Shown here piece by piece: positions 1 to 7,972 of a DNA stretch of 64,000 bases. Origin of the DNA: Staphylococcus capitis subsp. capitis (lineage in GTDB: Bacteria > Bacillota > Bacilli > Staphylococcales > Staphylococcaceae); contig NZ_CP145263.1 of the NCBI RefSeq assembly GCF_040739495.1, positions 62,001-126,000 of the forward strand, written 5' to 3'. A model generated the notes under the pieces. The model was not told the origin of the DNA. It saw nothing but the letters and a program-made list of their open reading frames with translations, and did no database searches. The position numbers and the translations under genes were made by a program. Position 1 is the first letter of the stretch, and every line of letters begins with the position of its first letter.

Positions 1-513
1 CTATGTGGGTTTATATTCCCGCTAACAGTGACAGCAATAGGTCAAGTCGCATTTCCACATCAAGCCAATGGGAGTTTAATCAAGTATGGTGGGAAAGTAA
101 TTGGATCAGAACTGATTGGTCAACAATGGAACGATTCTAAATACTTTCACGGTCGAACAAGCGCTGTAAATTATAATATGGACAAAAAACTTTTGAAAGA
201 GAACGGTGGACCTTTATCAGGTGGTTCAAATCTAGCAAATTCGAATCCTCAATTCAAACAACGTGTTGACGATGAGATTCATAAAGAAGGCCATCAACTT
301 ACTGCAGATGCTGTTACTGCTTCAGGTTCAGGATTAGATCCAGATATCACTGTTTCCAATGCAAATGCGCAAGTGAAAAGGATTGCAAACGAACGTGGAC
401 TTGAGGAAGCATCAATTAAACGCACGATTCAACAACATAAACAATCCTCTCCTATGACTGAGGACTACGTGAACGTACTTAAACTGAATATTGCACTTGA
501 TAAGATGAAATAG
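1..513 (+). CDS. kdpC: KdpC, potassium-transporting ATPase C subunit (5' end cut by the window)
   Basis: KdpC is the small single-TM subunit that stabilises the KdpFABC high-affinity K+ pump in the membrane. The frame is open from base 1, so the N-terminus and any start lie outside the window. The first visible residues are the end of a membrane segment ([15 protein letters not shown]). They are followed by the KdpC hallmarks [17 protein letters not shown] and YFHGRTSA, and a C-terminal part ending [12 protein letters not shown]. About 15-20 residues are missing compared with the usual length of about 190. Position 28, the first possible GTG, lies inside the conserved region and is not a real start. 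kdpA and kdpB should lie just upstream. A terminator follows, so kdpC closes its operon. Confidence 0.93.
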   Translation, partial: LCGFIFPLTVTAIGQVAFPHQANGSLIKYGGKVIGSELIGQQWNDSKYFHGRTSAVNYNMDKKLLKENGGPLSGGSNLANSNPQFKQRVDDEIHKEGHQLTADAVTASGSGLDPDITVSNANAQVKRIANERGLEEASIKRTIQQHKQSSPMTEDYVNVLKLNIALDKMK

Positions 514-540
514 CTTTAGAAATTAAACTATGAAACATTT

Positions 541-602
541 GAGCGAGATGATGAAACCAGCCATTGATTATATATTGAGGTTTCTACCTCGCTCTTTTTG
601 GT
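541..602 (+). terminator. Rho-independent terminator after kdpC
   Basis: GAGCGAG at 541-547 pairs with CTCGCTC at 588-594, followed by a T run. A smaller nested hairpin, GAGGT/ACCTC (577-590), sits in the loop. It ends the kdp transcript before the ABC permease gene. Confidence 0.75.
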
Positions 603-683
603 TTTTTAAAAATTAATGATAATATATAAATATAATTGTAAAGTAATTATTTTTTAAAACAATTAGTTTATGGAGGAAAATAT

Positions 684-1376
684 ATGCTTTCGATAGCACG
701 AAAAGAGTTTGTTTCATTATTTAAAAGTATTAAGTCTATCTTAATAGTTTTAATCATGATTGCTATAAGTTTAGGTATAGCTAAAATATTAAGCTTATTC
801 GGTAGTCAGTTAAGTAGTGAAATTGGTATTCACAAAACACCATATCAATTAGCGCTTATGTTAACTGTAATACTTACCAGTCCGTTATTTGCATTTACAC
901 TATCGCATAACATTATCAATGAAGAAGTTAAAAATAGAACGATGCGATTCTTAGCTACTAAAACGACTAGAAATAATATTCTATTTGGTAAATTTTTAGG
1001 CGCTTTATTATTTTGGATTACTTGTTTATTGATTACTACACTATTGTTGATTATTTATTCACATGAGTTTTACTTTTTAGAGTTAATGCAAAGCATTGCA
1101 TTTGTAAGTTATTTCTTAGGAATGGCAACATTATTATCTGTGTTTATCGATAACACAATGTTAACCAATTTCTTAGGGATAGCACTTTCTATAATATTGA
1201 CTGTCTTAGGATTATGGAGTACTGAAACAAATAGAATCTGGTTAAAATTACTTAAATACATCATGCCATATTTCTATTATTGTAGTGAAAACAGGGCTGT
1301 TCCTTTTGTGATATTAATCTTTACTATTATTTTTCTGATCATCAGTCTATACATATTTAGAAAGAGGGATTTATAA
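684..1376 (+). CDS. ABC-2 type transporter permease subunit
   Basis: A 230-residue, very hydrophobic protein with about six membrane segments and the N-terminal amphipathic 'ARKEFVSLFKSIKS' region typical of ABC-2 permeases (NatB/YtrC-like exporters). The cytoplasmic motif NEEVKNRTMRFLATKTTRNN between TM2 and TM3 is characteristic of the fold. The ATG at 684 has GGAGG at 672-676. Its stop overlaps the ATG of the ATPase gene by one base (TAATG), so the two are translationally coupled. It should form the membrane channel of an export ABC transporter with that ATPase. The substrate is unknown; antibiotic or peptide export is common for this class, but nothing here proves it. Confidence 0.85.
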   Translation: MLSIARKEFVSLFKSIKSILIVLIMIAISLGIAKILSLFGSQLSSEIGIHKTPYQLALMLTVILTSPLFAFTLSHNIINEEVKNRTMRFLATKTTRNNILFGKFLGALLFWITCLLITTLLLIIYSHEFYFLELMQSIAFVSYFLGMATLLSVFIDNTMLTNFLGIALSIILTVLGLWSTETNRIWLKLLKYIMPYFYYCSENRAVPFVILIFTIIFLIISLYIFRKRDL

Positions 1377-2293
1377 TGAATGCAATTCAAACTCATAACT
1401 TAACAAAAATGTACCAGAATAAAACTGTGGTCAATCATATCAACTTAAGTGTTAAAGAAGGTACGATATTTGGTTTCTTAGGTCATAATGGAGCAGGTAA
1501 ATCAACATTTATTAATATGTTAACAGGGTTATGTCAGCCCTCTGATGGCACGTTCAACTTAAATGTTCAGAATAAGAGAGAAATGGGAGTTTTACCAGAT
1601 TATTCTTCTTTCTATAATAATATGACTGGAAAAGAGCATGTAAAATACTTTTGCAGCATAATGAAATATGATGTTTCGAATAGCGAGATAGAAAACCTCT
1701 TTCAATCAATTGGATTAGAAAATGGTCTAAATTTAAAAGTTAAAAAGTATTCTTTCGGTATGAAAAAGAAACTAGGAATTATACAAGCAGTAGTTAATAA
1801 ACCTAAAATACTATTCCTAGATGAACCTACTTCAGGGGTAGATGCTAATTCAATTTTATCTATACACAAACTTATTAAGACTATTGCAGAATCAGGGACT
1901 ACGATATTCTTAACGTCACATAATTTGGATGAAATCCAAAAATTATGTGATGAAATGGCGATTATGAGTCAAGGTAATATCGAAGTGCAAGGTAATTTAA
2001 CACAGTTAAGAGAAACTTATGAAGATAGTTTATCTTTAGACATCGTTCATAATGAATTAAATGAAAATCAAAAACAACACGTTAAAGAAGAATTAAATAA
2101 ATTAAGTCAACAAATTAAAGACATAGATATTCATAGTGACCATACCAATTTAAAAATCAAAGATAAAAACACTATTCCATCCATTGTTAGGCTATATGTT
2201 TCTTTAGATATAGATATATTCAAAGTAGATTTAGAAGAGCTTTCGTTAGAAGATATATTTCTTAAAAGTAGTAAACATGAAAAGCAACATTAA
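1376..2293 (+). CDS. ABC transporter ATP-binding protein (ABC-2 exporter type)
   Basis: A 305-residue ATPase. Walker A GHNGAGKST is near residue 37, a degenerate signature motif YSFGMKKKLG stands in place of LSGGQ, Walker B with the catalytic glutamate is ILFLDEPTSG, and the H-loop is SHNLDE. The roughly 90-residue C-terminal extension after the H-loop is common in BcrA/YtrB-type ATPases. It overlaps the permease gene by one base and would energise it. No dedicated regulator is adjacent. The transported compound cannot be read from the sequence. Confidence 0.88.
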   Translation: MNAIQTHNLTKMYQNKTVVNHINLSVKEGTIFGFLGHNGAGKSTFINMLTGLCQPSDGTFNLNVQNKREMGVLPDYSSFYNNMTGKEHVKYFCSIMKYDVSNSEIENLFQSIGLENGLNLKVKKYSFGMKKKLGIIQAVVNKPKILFLDEPTSGVDANSILSIHKLIKTIAESGTTIFLTSHNLDEIQKLCDEMAIMSQGNIEVQGNLTQLRETYEDSLSLDIVHNELNENQKQHVKEELNKLSQQIKDIDIHSDHTNLKIKDKNTIPSIVRLYVSLDIDIFKVDLEELSLEDIFLKSSKHEKQH

Positions 2294-2513
2294 AACGTTG
2301 ATGTCTATGATTGAATTATAATCACTTATCTATAAGTGTAAGTGAGAAAAAAATTACTTTAAATCCTCTTCATTATAGCTTCTTGAAGGTTATAGGTAAG
2401 CCTTCGGTTTGTCTGACGTAACACATCGGGAAGTCTAATTATATACCCCTTTTAAGCTAGCATTGGCTTGTTTTTCAGTCTAAAAATTAATTCATTGAAT
2501 TTGATTTATTAAA

Positions 2514-2688
2514 AAAACATCTACCTTGTTTGCGTTCTGATCTTACAATGGGTAGATGTTTCTTTATATATTATGACTGACTTTTACCTTCATTCCATGG
2601 CATTGGAATATGTAAGTGTAATAAGTCGAACTTTTTAATTAATGAGCCAATAATAAATGCTAAGACTAAGGATACTTGCAAGTACCAA
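2514..2688 (-). pseudogene. Relic of a PTS-IIC-like gene (3' end plus terminator, internally deleted)
   Basis: This lies in a 658-base gap (2294-2951) that holds no intact gene. 2514-2663 matches 10541-10691 at about 90%, including the minus-strand terminator hairpin and the last codons of the 10597-11634 gene (it decodes to LIKKFDLLHLHIPMPWNEG, then KSQS and a stop at 2571-2573). Beyond 2664 the match jumps to about 11034-11057: the 16-base string ATACTTGCAAGTACCA is shared, so roughly 340 bases of the gene have been lost. Upstream of this nothing is recognisable. It is the remains of a second, diverged copy of the permease gene or of a duplication. Confidence 0.75.
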
Positions 2689-2951
2689 ATGTGGGGGTCT
2701 AGTCACGTGCATAATGTTAATGAGTATGATGAAAGCACGAAGTGTGCGTTAAAAATTCATAAGTTATAAATGTCCATTTTATTAGTACTAAAGCTTGAAG
2801 AACTATAACTTGTGATAAATCTAATTTTCACAGTTGGACTTTTACGAGAAAAAGTATTTATAATGAAACATACTATCTTAGTCATATTAATTGTTAAACG
2901 TTTATGAAAACATTGATTATAACAATTTTCAAAATAAAGGAATGAGGCGTA

Positions 2952-3500
2952 ATGGCTAGAGTATCGAAAAAACAATACATTCTTGAATCCGCAGCCAGTA
3001 TTATAAATGAACAAGGTGCAGACTATTTAACTTTAGATGCTGTAGCAAAGAAAGCTGGCGTAAGTAAAGGCGGTTTACTATATCATTTCAAAAGTAAAGA
3101 GGGGCTCATTCAAGAACTTGTGAATTATGCAAATAATCTTTACCAAGAAAATGTTAATAAATATGTCAATTCTGATTCTGAAGAGTCTGGACAATGGCTA
3201 AATGCATTTATAGAAGCGACGCGAGAACATAGAACGGAAAATGCGCCAATTACTTCAGGAATGCTTGCCGCCCAAGGTTCAAATAAGCTATTGTTATCAC
3301 CTTTACGTGAATCCTATCAAGAATGGCAAAATCATATTGAAGGTGATGGTTTAGACGAAGTAGATGCGACCATCATTAGGCTAGCGGTAGATGGTTTATG
3401 GTTGTCAGAGATATTTGGTATTAGCGCAATAGATGAAAAAATGAGAGAACAAGTCATTCAAAGATTAAAAGAACAAGTTCAAAAAAATAAAAAAGTTTAA
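2952..3500 (+). CDS. TetR/AcrR-family transcriptional regulator of the carnitine locus
   Basis: A 182-residue TetR-type repressor. The N-terminal helix-turn-helix (about residues 8-50) shows the family pattern ILESAASIINEQG then LDAVAKKAGVSKGGLLYHF. The rest is an all-helical ligand domain of the TetR_C type (PLRESYQEW, AVDGLWLSEIFG). The ATG at 2952 follows AGGAATGAGGCG. A terminator (3517-3558) separates it from cdhC. Immediately beyond, a TetR-like operator is embedded in the cdhC promoter (3578-3591). The position suggests that it represses carnitine catabolism and is relieved by carnitine or a pathway intermediate. That role is inferred. Confidence 0.88.
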   Translation: MARVSKKQYILESAASIINEQGADYLTLDAVAKKAGVSKGGLLYHFKSKEGLIQELVNYANNLYQENVNKYVNSDSEESGQWLNAFIEATREHRTENAPITSGMLAAQGSNKLLLSPLRESYQEWQNHIEGDGLDEVDATIIRLAVDGLWLSEIFGISAIDEKMREQVIQRLKEQVQKNKKV

Positions 3501-3514
3501 AATTTCTATACGCA

Positions 3515-3558
3515 TAGAGCTGAGTGGTGTTAGACGCATTACTCAGCTCTATTTTTTT
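3515..3558 (+). terminator. Terminator between the TetR gene and cdhC
   Basis: GAGCTGAGT (3517-3525) pairs with ACTCAGCTC (3541-3549), extendable by TA/TA on the outside, then A and seven T (3552-3558). It isolates the regulator transcript from the cdhC promoter. Confidence 0.85.
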
Positions 3559-3567
3559 ATTAAGCTG

Positions 3568-3596
3568 TTGAAACTAAACCGACTGGTTGGTATAGT
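3568..3596 (+). promoter_or_regulatory. cdhC promoter with embedded TetR-type operator
   Basis: -35 TTGAAA (3568-3573), a 17-base spacer and -10 TATAGT (3591-3596) give a near-consensus sigma-A promoter. Within the spacer lies the inverted repeat ACCgACtgGTtGGT (3578-3591), with arms ACCnAC and GTnGGT, a layout typical of TetR-family operators. Bound repressor would block RNA polymerase. The promoter overlaps bases that would encode an N-terminal extension of the next gene, which supports the downstream start at 3637. Confidence 0.75.
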
Positions 3597-3636
3597 AACT
3601 ACTGTCTTAAAACTAAAAAATATAGAGGTGTTAAAG

Positions 3637-4527
3637 ATGAATAAAGTTCTATTAACAGCAGCCATCACAGGGGCTGGCGATACAATTCAAAAAAATGAAA
3701 ATGTTCCAGTTACACCACAAGAACTCGCTGATTCAGCAATTAAATGTGCCAGAGCAGGAGCTACAGTTGCTCATATTCATGTTAGAGATCCAGAAACTGG
3801 AGGCGTAAGCCATGATCCAGAACTTTACGCAGAAACAGTAAGACTTATAAGAGAAGCAGAAGAAGATATTATTATCAATATTACTTCTGGAGGTGGGGGT
3901 GACTTTATTCCAAGTCTAGAACATCCAGAAACAGGTGGAGAAGGCACTTGGATTCAAAGCCCAGAAGAACGTCATAAACCCGTTGGAGATTTATTACCAG
4001 AGATGTGTACATTAGATTGTGGCAGTGTCAATATGGGCGATTCTGTTTATTTAAGCCCCGCATCTTGGTTACGTAAACAAGCTGAAATGGTTAAAAATGC
4101 TGGGGTTAAACCTGAACTAGAATGTTTTGATACAGGCCATGTTAGTTTCGCTAAACAAATGATTGAGGAAGGCCTTATCGAAGGCGATCCAATGTTTCAA
4201 TTCTGCTTAGGCATACCTTGGGGCGCTGAAAATGATCCAGAAACAATTGATTATTTAAAATCACGTATCCCTGATAATGCACATTGGTCAGCATTTGGTA
4301 TTGGGAAAATGCAATTACCGACAGTGAGAGAAGCTGCTCAACGTGGCGGAAACATACGTGTGGGCTTAGAGGATAATATTTACATTTCTAAAGGTGTTAA
4401 AGCAACAAACGAAGCACTTGTCGAAGAAGCTAAAAAGATCTTAAAAGAACTAGATATCGAACCATTAACACCAGCAGAAGCTAGAGAAAAATTCAATCTT
4501 AGAACTCCTAAAGGAGGCCAATCATGA
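3637..4527 (+). CDS. cdhC: 3-dehydrocarnitine cleavage enzyme (BKACE family, CdhC-like)
   Basis: A 296-residue beta-keto acid cleavage enzyme (formerly DUF849). In carnitine breakdown CdhC converts 3-dehydrocarnitine plus acetyl-CoA to betainyl-CoA plus acetoacetate. Visible features are the N-terminal LLTAAITGAGD strand, the zinc-binding HIHVRDPETGG motif (His46 and His48), ITSGGGG, and the C-terminal GIGKMQLP...GGNIRVGLEDN segment typical of the family. ATG 3637 is chosen over the longer open frame from 3568 because AGAGGTG precedes it and the family homology begins there, while the longer version overlaps the promoter. It overlaps the next gene by four bases (ATGA). The substrate assignment rests on the neighbours cdhA, cdhB and the quaternary-amine importer. 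Confidence 0.88.
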   Translation: MNKVLLTAAITGAGDTIQKNENVPVTPQELADSAIKCARAGATVAHIHVRDPETGGVSHDPELYAETVRLIREAEEDIIINITSGGGGDFIPSLEHPETGGEGTWIQSPEERHKPVGDLLPEMCTLDCGSVNMGDSVYLSPASWLRKQAEMVKNAGVKPELECFDTGHVSFAKQMIEEGLIEGDPMFQFCLGIPWGAENDPETIDYLKSRIPDNAHWSAFGIGKMQLPTVREAAQRGGNIRVGLEDNIYISKGVKATNEALVEEAKKILKELDIEPLTPAEAREKFNLRTPKGGQS

Positions 4528-5486
4528 AAGTAGCAGTTGTAGGAACAGGTGTTATAGGAAGTGGTTGGATTACTCGAATGCTTGCCCACGGACATGAGGT
4601 CATCGCTACAGATCCAAGTGAAGGCGCATATGAGAGAATGTTGGCGCAAGTGAAACAGAATTGGCCATATGCTGAACAAATGGGACTTGCCGACAACGCA
4701 TCTCTAGAGAATTTGACATTTAGCACAGATTTAAAAGAAGCTGTTAAAGAAGTTGAACACATACAAGAAAATGTACCTGAAGTTGAGGAAATTAAAGATA
4801 CAGTTTTAAGAGAGATTGATTTTTATGCATCACCTTATGCAACAATTGGCTCAAGTACTTCAGGAATTATGCCTTCAGAATTACAGAAAAATTTATCACA
4901 CCCAGAGCGCTTAGTCGTTGCACATCCATTCCATCCTGTGTATATCTTGCCACTTGTAGAAATTGTACCTGGTAAACAAACTTCAGAGGAAAATACTATA
5001 AAAGCTAAACAATTCTATGAAGGTATTGGAATGGACGTGTTACATGTACGCCATGAAATTGAAGGTCACATTGCCGACCGTCTAATGGAAGCATTATGGA
5101 GAGAAGCATTACACATTGTTAACGACGGTATTGCAACAACTGAAGAGGTAGATAAAGCTTTCACTCACGCAGCCGGTTTACGTTATGCACAATATGGCCC
5201 ATTTATGACTTTCCACTTAGCTGGGGGCGAAGGTGGTATGCGTCATATGCTTAAACAGTTTGGTCCGGCACTCAAAAAGCCATGGACGAAACTTGTTGCA
5301 CCTGAGTTAACAGAAGATTTATACGACAAGGTAGTTACAGGAAGTGAAGCATCTTCACAAGGTTATACAATGTCAGAATTAGACCAAAAACGTAATGAAT
5401 TCCTAATAAAAGTCAAAGCGTTGGCAGAACAATATTGGCCTGAAGGTTCAGATATACTTAAAAATTCGAGTCAGGAGGTACGTTAA
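4524..5486 (+). CDS. cdhA: L-carnitine dehydrogenase (3-hydroxyacyl-CoA dehydrogenase fold)
   Basis: A 320-residue NAD-dependent dehydrogenase expected to oxidise L-carnitine to 3-dehydrocarnitine (EC 1.1.1.108). The N-terminal Rossmann fold shows VAVVGTGVIGSGW. Further on are the family's ENVPE and SSTSGIMPSEL segments, the active-site-type HPFHPVYILPLVEIV stretch, and a helical C-terminal domain with AGLRYAQYGPF. The short single-domain form matches carnitine dehydrogenases rather than large fatty-acid oxidation proteins. It is coupled to cdhC by a four-base overlap with its RBS (AAAGGAGG) inside that gene. The ATG at 4524 is secure. With cdhC and cdhB it forms a complete oxidative carnitine-to-betaine route. 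Confidence 0.88.
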   Translation: MKVAVVGTGVIGSGWITRMLAHGHEVIATDPSEGAYERMLAQVKQNWPYAEQMGLADNASLENLTFSTDLKEAVKEVEHIQENVPEVEEIKDTVLREIDFYASPYATIGSSTSGIMPSELQKNLSHPERLVVAHPFHPVYILPLVEIVPGKQTSEENTIKAKQFYEGIGMDVLHVRHEIEGHIADRLMEALWREALHIVNDGIATTEEVDKAFTHAAGLRYAQYGPFMTFHLAGGEGGMRHMLKQFGPALKKPWTKLVAPELTEDLYDKVVTGSEASSQGYTMSELDQKRNEFLIKVKALAEQYWPEGSDILKNSSQEVR

Positions 5487-5491
5487 ACGTA

Positions 5492-5959
5492 ATGAATCAG
5501 TATCAATATGACACGAAAGTGATTCAAGAATGGGTGGATCATAATGGACATATGAATGATGCAGAATACAATCGCGTATTAAGTGATGCAACAGATGATT
5601 GGTTAGCACATCTAGGTTTAACTCTAGAGACCATTAAAACGTTGCATTATACTGTCTTCACTTTAGAGAATCATTTGACCTTTTTAAAAGAAATGAAACT
5701 TGATGAAGATATTAGTATTAAAGTCCACCTTTACGATTATGACAGTAAACGACTCCATGTATTTATGGAAATGTTGAATTCTGAACAAGCGCTTACATCG
5801 ACTTATGAAGTGATGTTAATGGGGATAGATACTGAAAACGGAAGACCTTCGCCATTCCCTGATTCAATAGCTCATAATATTGAGGCATATTACAAGAAAG
5901 ATGAGATGACAACTCGACCTAAACAATTAGGTCATCAAATTGGTATTACAAGAAAATAG
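5492..5959 (+). CDS. cdhB: Betainyl-CoA thioesterase (hotdog fold, CdhB-like)
   Basis: A 155-residue 4-hydroxybenzoyl-CoA-thioesterase-type hotdog protein. The motif WVDHNGHMNDAEYNRVLSDA carries the conserved acidic/His active-site region near residues 13-25. Family knowledge and position suggest it hydrolyses betainyl-CoA, the product of CdhC, to glycine betaine and CoA. AGGAGGT lies at 5472-5478, inside the end of cdhA, and the genes are five bases apart. The last gene before a hairpin (6026-6096), it closes the catabolic half of the locus. Confidence 0.83.
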   Translation: MNQYQYDTKVIQEWVDHNGHMNDAEYNRVLSDATDDWLAHLGLTLETIKTLHYTVFTLENHLTFLKEMKLDEDISIKVHLYDYDSKRLHVFMEMLNSEQALTSTYEVMLMGIDTENGRPSPFPDSIAHNIEAYYKKDEMTTRPKQLGHQIGITRK

Positions 5960-6025
5960 CATGCTTAGTGTTAAGCACGACGCACTTGATTAGTGCGGTG
6001 AGATTACAAGTTCAACTTGATACAT

Positions 6026-6096
6026 TTAAGGACTTACTGTGCCTTGTTTTTACTTAGTTACCTTTGTATAACATCCACATTAAGTCCTTAATTTTT
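6026..6096 (+). terminator. Possible terminator after cdhCAB
   Basis: TTAAGGACTTA (6026-6036) and TAAGTCCTTAA (6081-6091) are perfect complements followed by five T, but the loop is long (44 bases). It may be a leaky terminator or attenuator between cdhB and the transporter genes. Confidence 0.5.
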
Positions 6097-6134
6097 AAGC
6101 AAAATCATTAAAATAAACAGAAAGGAATGGACGT

Positions 6135-7322
6135 ATGTTAAGTATTAAACACTTATCAAAAGTCTATGCAGGTAAAAAAAGAGCTGTAGACAACATGAAT
6201 ATCGATATTGAAGAAGGAGATTTCGTTGCGTTTATAGGTACAAGCGGTAGTGGTAAGACGACGGCGTTGAGAATGATTAACCGCATGATTGAATCAACAG
6301 AAGGTGAAATTACTATCAATGGCAAGAATATTCGTCAGATGAACGCAGTGGAGTTACGTCGCAGTATTGGTTATGTCATTCAACAAATCGGACTCATGCC
6401 ACATATGACTGTCAAAGACAATATTGTATTGGTACCCAAATTATTAAAATGGTCGCAAGAGAAAAAAGATCAAAAAGCGAAAGAACTAATTCGTTTAGTA
6501 GACTTACCTGAAGATTACTTAAATCGCTATCCTTCAGAATTATCAGGAGGACAACAACAACGTATCGGTGTAGTTAGAGCACTTGCTGCCGAACAGGATA
6601 TCATTTTGATGGATGAGCCTTTCGGAGCACTTGATCCTATTACAAGAGATACATTACAAGATTTAGTAAAGAAACTTCAGAAACAGTTAGGTAAAACCTT
6701 TATATTTGTCACACATGATATGGATGAAGCGATTAAGCTTGCTGACAAAATTTGTATAATGTCTGAAGGTAAAGTCATTCAATATGATACACCTGATAAC
6801 ATCTTACGTCAGCCAGCGAATGATTTCGTCCGTGATTTCATAGGACAGAACCGTCTTATTCAAGATAGACCCAATATTCGTACAGTCGAAGATGCCATGA
6901 TTAAACCAATTACTGTTCATGTGGATCGTTCTTTAGATGAGGCAGTTAATATCATGAGACAACGTCGTGTTGATACGATATTTGTTGTAGGTAATGATGA
7001 GCATCTATTAGGTTACTTAGATATTGAAGATATTAATCAAGGTCTACGTAAGAAAAATGAATTAATAGACACAATGCAAAGAGATATTTATAGCGTTCGA
7101 ATTGATAGTAAGTTGCAAGATTCTGTTCGTACAATTTTAAAACGAAATGTAAGAAATGTTCCTGTAGTTAGTGATGACAATAAGACACTTGTAGGTTTAG
7201 TAACAAGAGCGAATCTTGTTGATATTGTCTATGACAGCATTTGGGGAGAAGACGGTAACGTGAGTTCCCAGGAGAATGATGGAATCATTGAACCTCATAC
7301 ATCAGGGGTTGATGAACGATGA
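6135..7322 (+). CDS. opuCA: Quaternary-amine (carnitine/betaine) ABC importer, ATPase with CBS domains
   Basis: A 395-residue OpuCA/ProV-type ATPase. Walker A GTSGSGKTT is near residue 36, the Q-loop region is VIQQIGLMPHMTV, the signature is LSGGQQQRIG, Walker B is ILMDEPFGALDP and the H-loop THDMDEA. Two CBS domains occupy about residues 250-370 (EDAMIKPITVHVD... and QRDIYSVRIDSKL...). They usually sense ionic strength or nucleotides in OpuC transporters. An RBS, AAAGGAATGG, precedes ATG 6135. It overlaps opuCB by four bases. Its position straight after carnitine-degrading genes suggests import of carnitine as substrate rather than only osmoprotection. Staphylococci usually have another OpuC elsewhere, so this is probably a specialised paralogue. 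Confidence 0.88.
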   Translation: MLSIKHLSKVYAGKKRAVDNMNIDIEEGDFVAFIGTSGSGKTTALRMINRMIESTEGEITINGKNIRQMNAVELRRSIGYVIQQIGLMPHMTVKDNIVLVPKLLKWSQEKKDQKAKELIRLVDLPEDYLNRYPSELSGGQQQRIGVVRALAAEQDIILMDEPFGALDPITRDTLQDLVKKLQKQLGKTFIFVTHDMDEAIKLADKICIMSEGKVIQYDTPDNILRQPANDFVRDFIGQNRLIQDRPNIRTVEDAMIKPITVHVDRSLDEAVNIMRQRRVDTIFVVGNDEHLLGYLDIEDINQGLRKKNELIDTMQRDIYSVRIDSKLQDSVRTILKRNVRNVPVVSDDNKTLVGLVTRANLVDIVYDSIWGEDGNVSSQENDGIIEPHTSGVDER

Positions 7323-7954
7323 TTAAATACTTAACCGACAATGCAAGTGCACTATTTGAGAAAACGCTAGAGCATCTTTATATTTCAGTATTTGCTTTGT
7401 TAATAGCAATTATTATAGCTATTCCTTTAGGTATTTTACTGTCTAAAACTGATAAACTCTCGAAAATTTCGTTAACAATTGCTGGTATATTACAAACGAT
7501 TCCAACTTTAGCAATCTTGGCACTTATGATTCCTTTATTTGGTGTCGGTAAAACACCAGCAATTATAGCTTTATTTCTATATGTTTTACTACCGATATTA
7601 AATAATACGATTATTGGCGTTCAAAATATCGATAGTAATGTTAAAGAAGCGGGACGTAGTATGGGGATGACAGGTATTCAACTAATGAAAGATGTTCAAT
7701 TACCACTTGCATTACCAATGATATTGAGTGGTATTCGTTTATCTTCAGTATATGTAATTAGTTGGGCAACACTTGCAAGTTATGTTGGTGCTGGAGGACT
7801 AGGTGACTTTATTTTTAATGGTTTAAACTTATTTGAACCAGCGGTGATTATAACTGCAACAATTCTCGTTACATTATTGGCACTTATCGTAGACTTCTGT
7901 TTATCAATGATTGAGAAATGGTTGGTCCCTAAAGGTTTAAGAATTACCGGATAA
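7319..7954 (+). CDS. opuCB: Quaternary-amine ABC importer permease (OpuCB-like)
   Basis: A 211-residue permease with about five or six membrane segments. The EAA-type loop KEAGRSMGMTGIQLMKDVQLPLALPMILSGIR (about residues 117-148) contacts the ATPase. The mid-TM motif GILQTIPTLAILALMIPLFGVG is characteristic of OpuCB/OpuCD permeases. It starts with ATGA overlapping the ATPase gene. It forms the membrane channel with the second permease at 8925-9572. Confidence 0.88.
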   Translation: MIKYLTDNASALFEKTLEHLYISVFALLIAIIIAIPLGILLSKTDKLSKISLTIAGILQTIPTLAILALMIPLFGVGKTPAIIALFLYVLLPILNNTIIGVQNIDSNVKEAGRSMGMTGIQLMKDVQLPLALPMILSGIRLSSVYVISWATLASYVGAGGLGDFIFNGLNLFEPAVIITATILVTLLALIVDFCLSMIEKWLVPKGLRITG

Positions 7955-7972
7955 TTAGAGAAGGAGGACACT

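Noticed and set aside
3568..3636. N-terminal extension of cdhC from an upstream in-frame start
   Set aside because: The region contains the promoter and operator, and family homology and a good RBS point to ATG 3637.
3637..5959. Lysine-fermentation (3-keto-5-aminohexanoate) role for the BKACE enzyme
   Set aside because: The neighbouring carnitine-type dehydrogenase, thioesterase and quaternary-amine importer fit carnitine; no lysine-fermentation genes are present.
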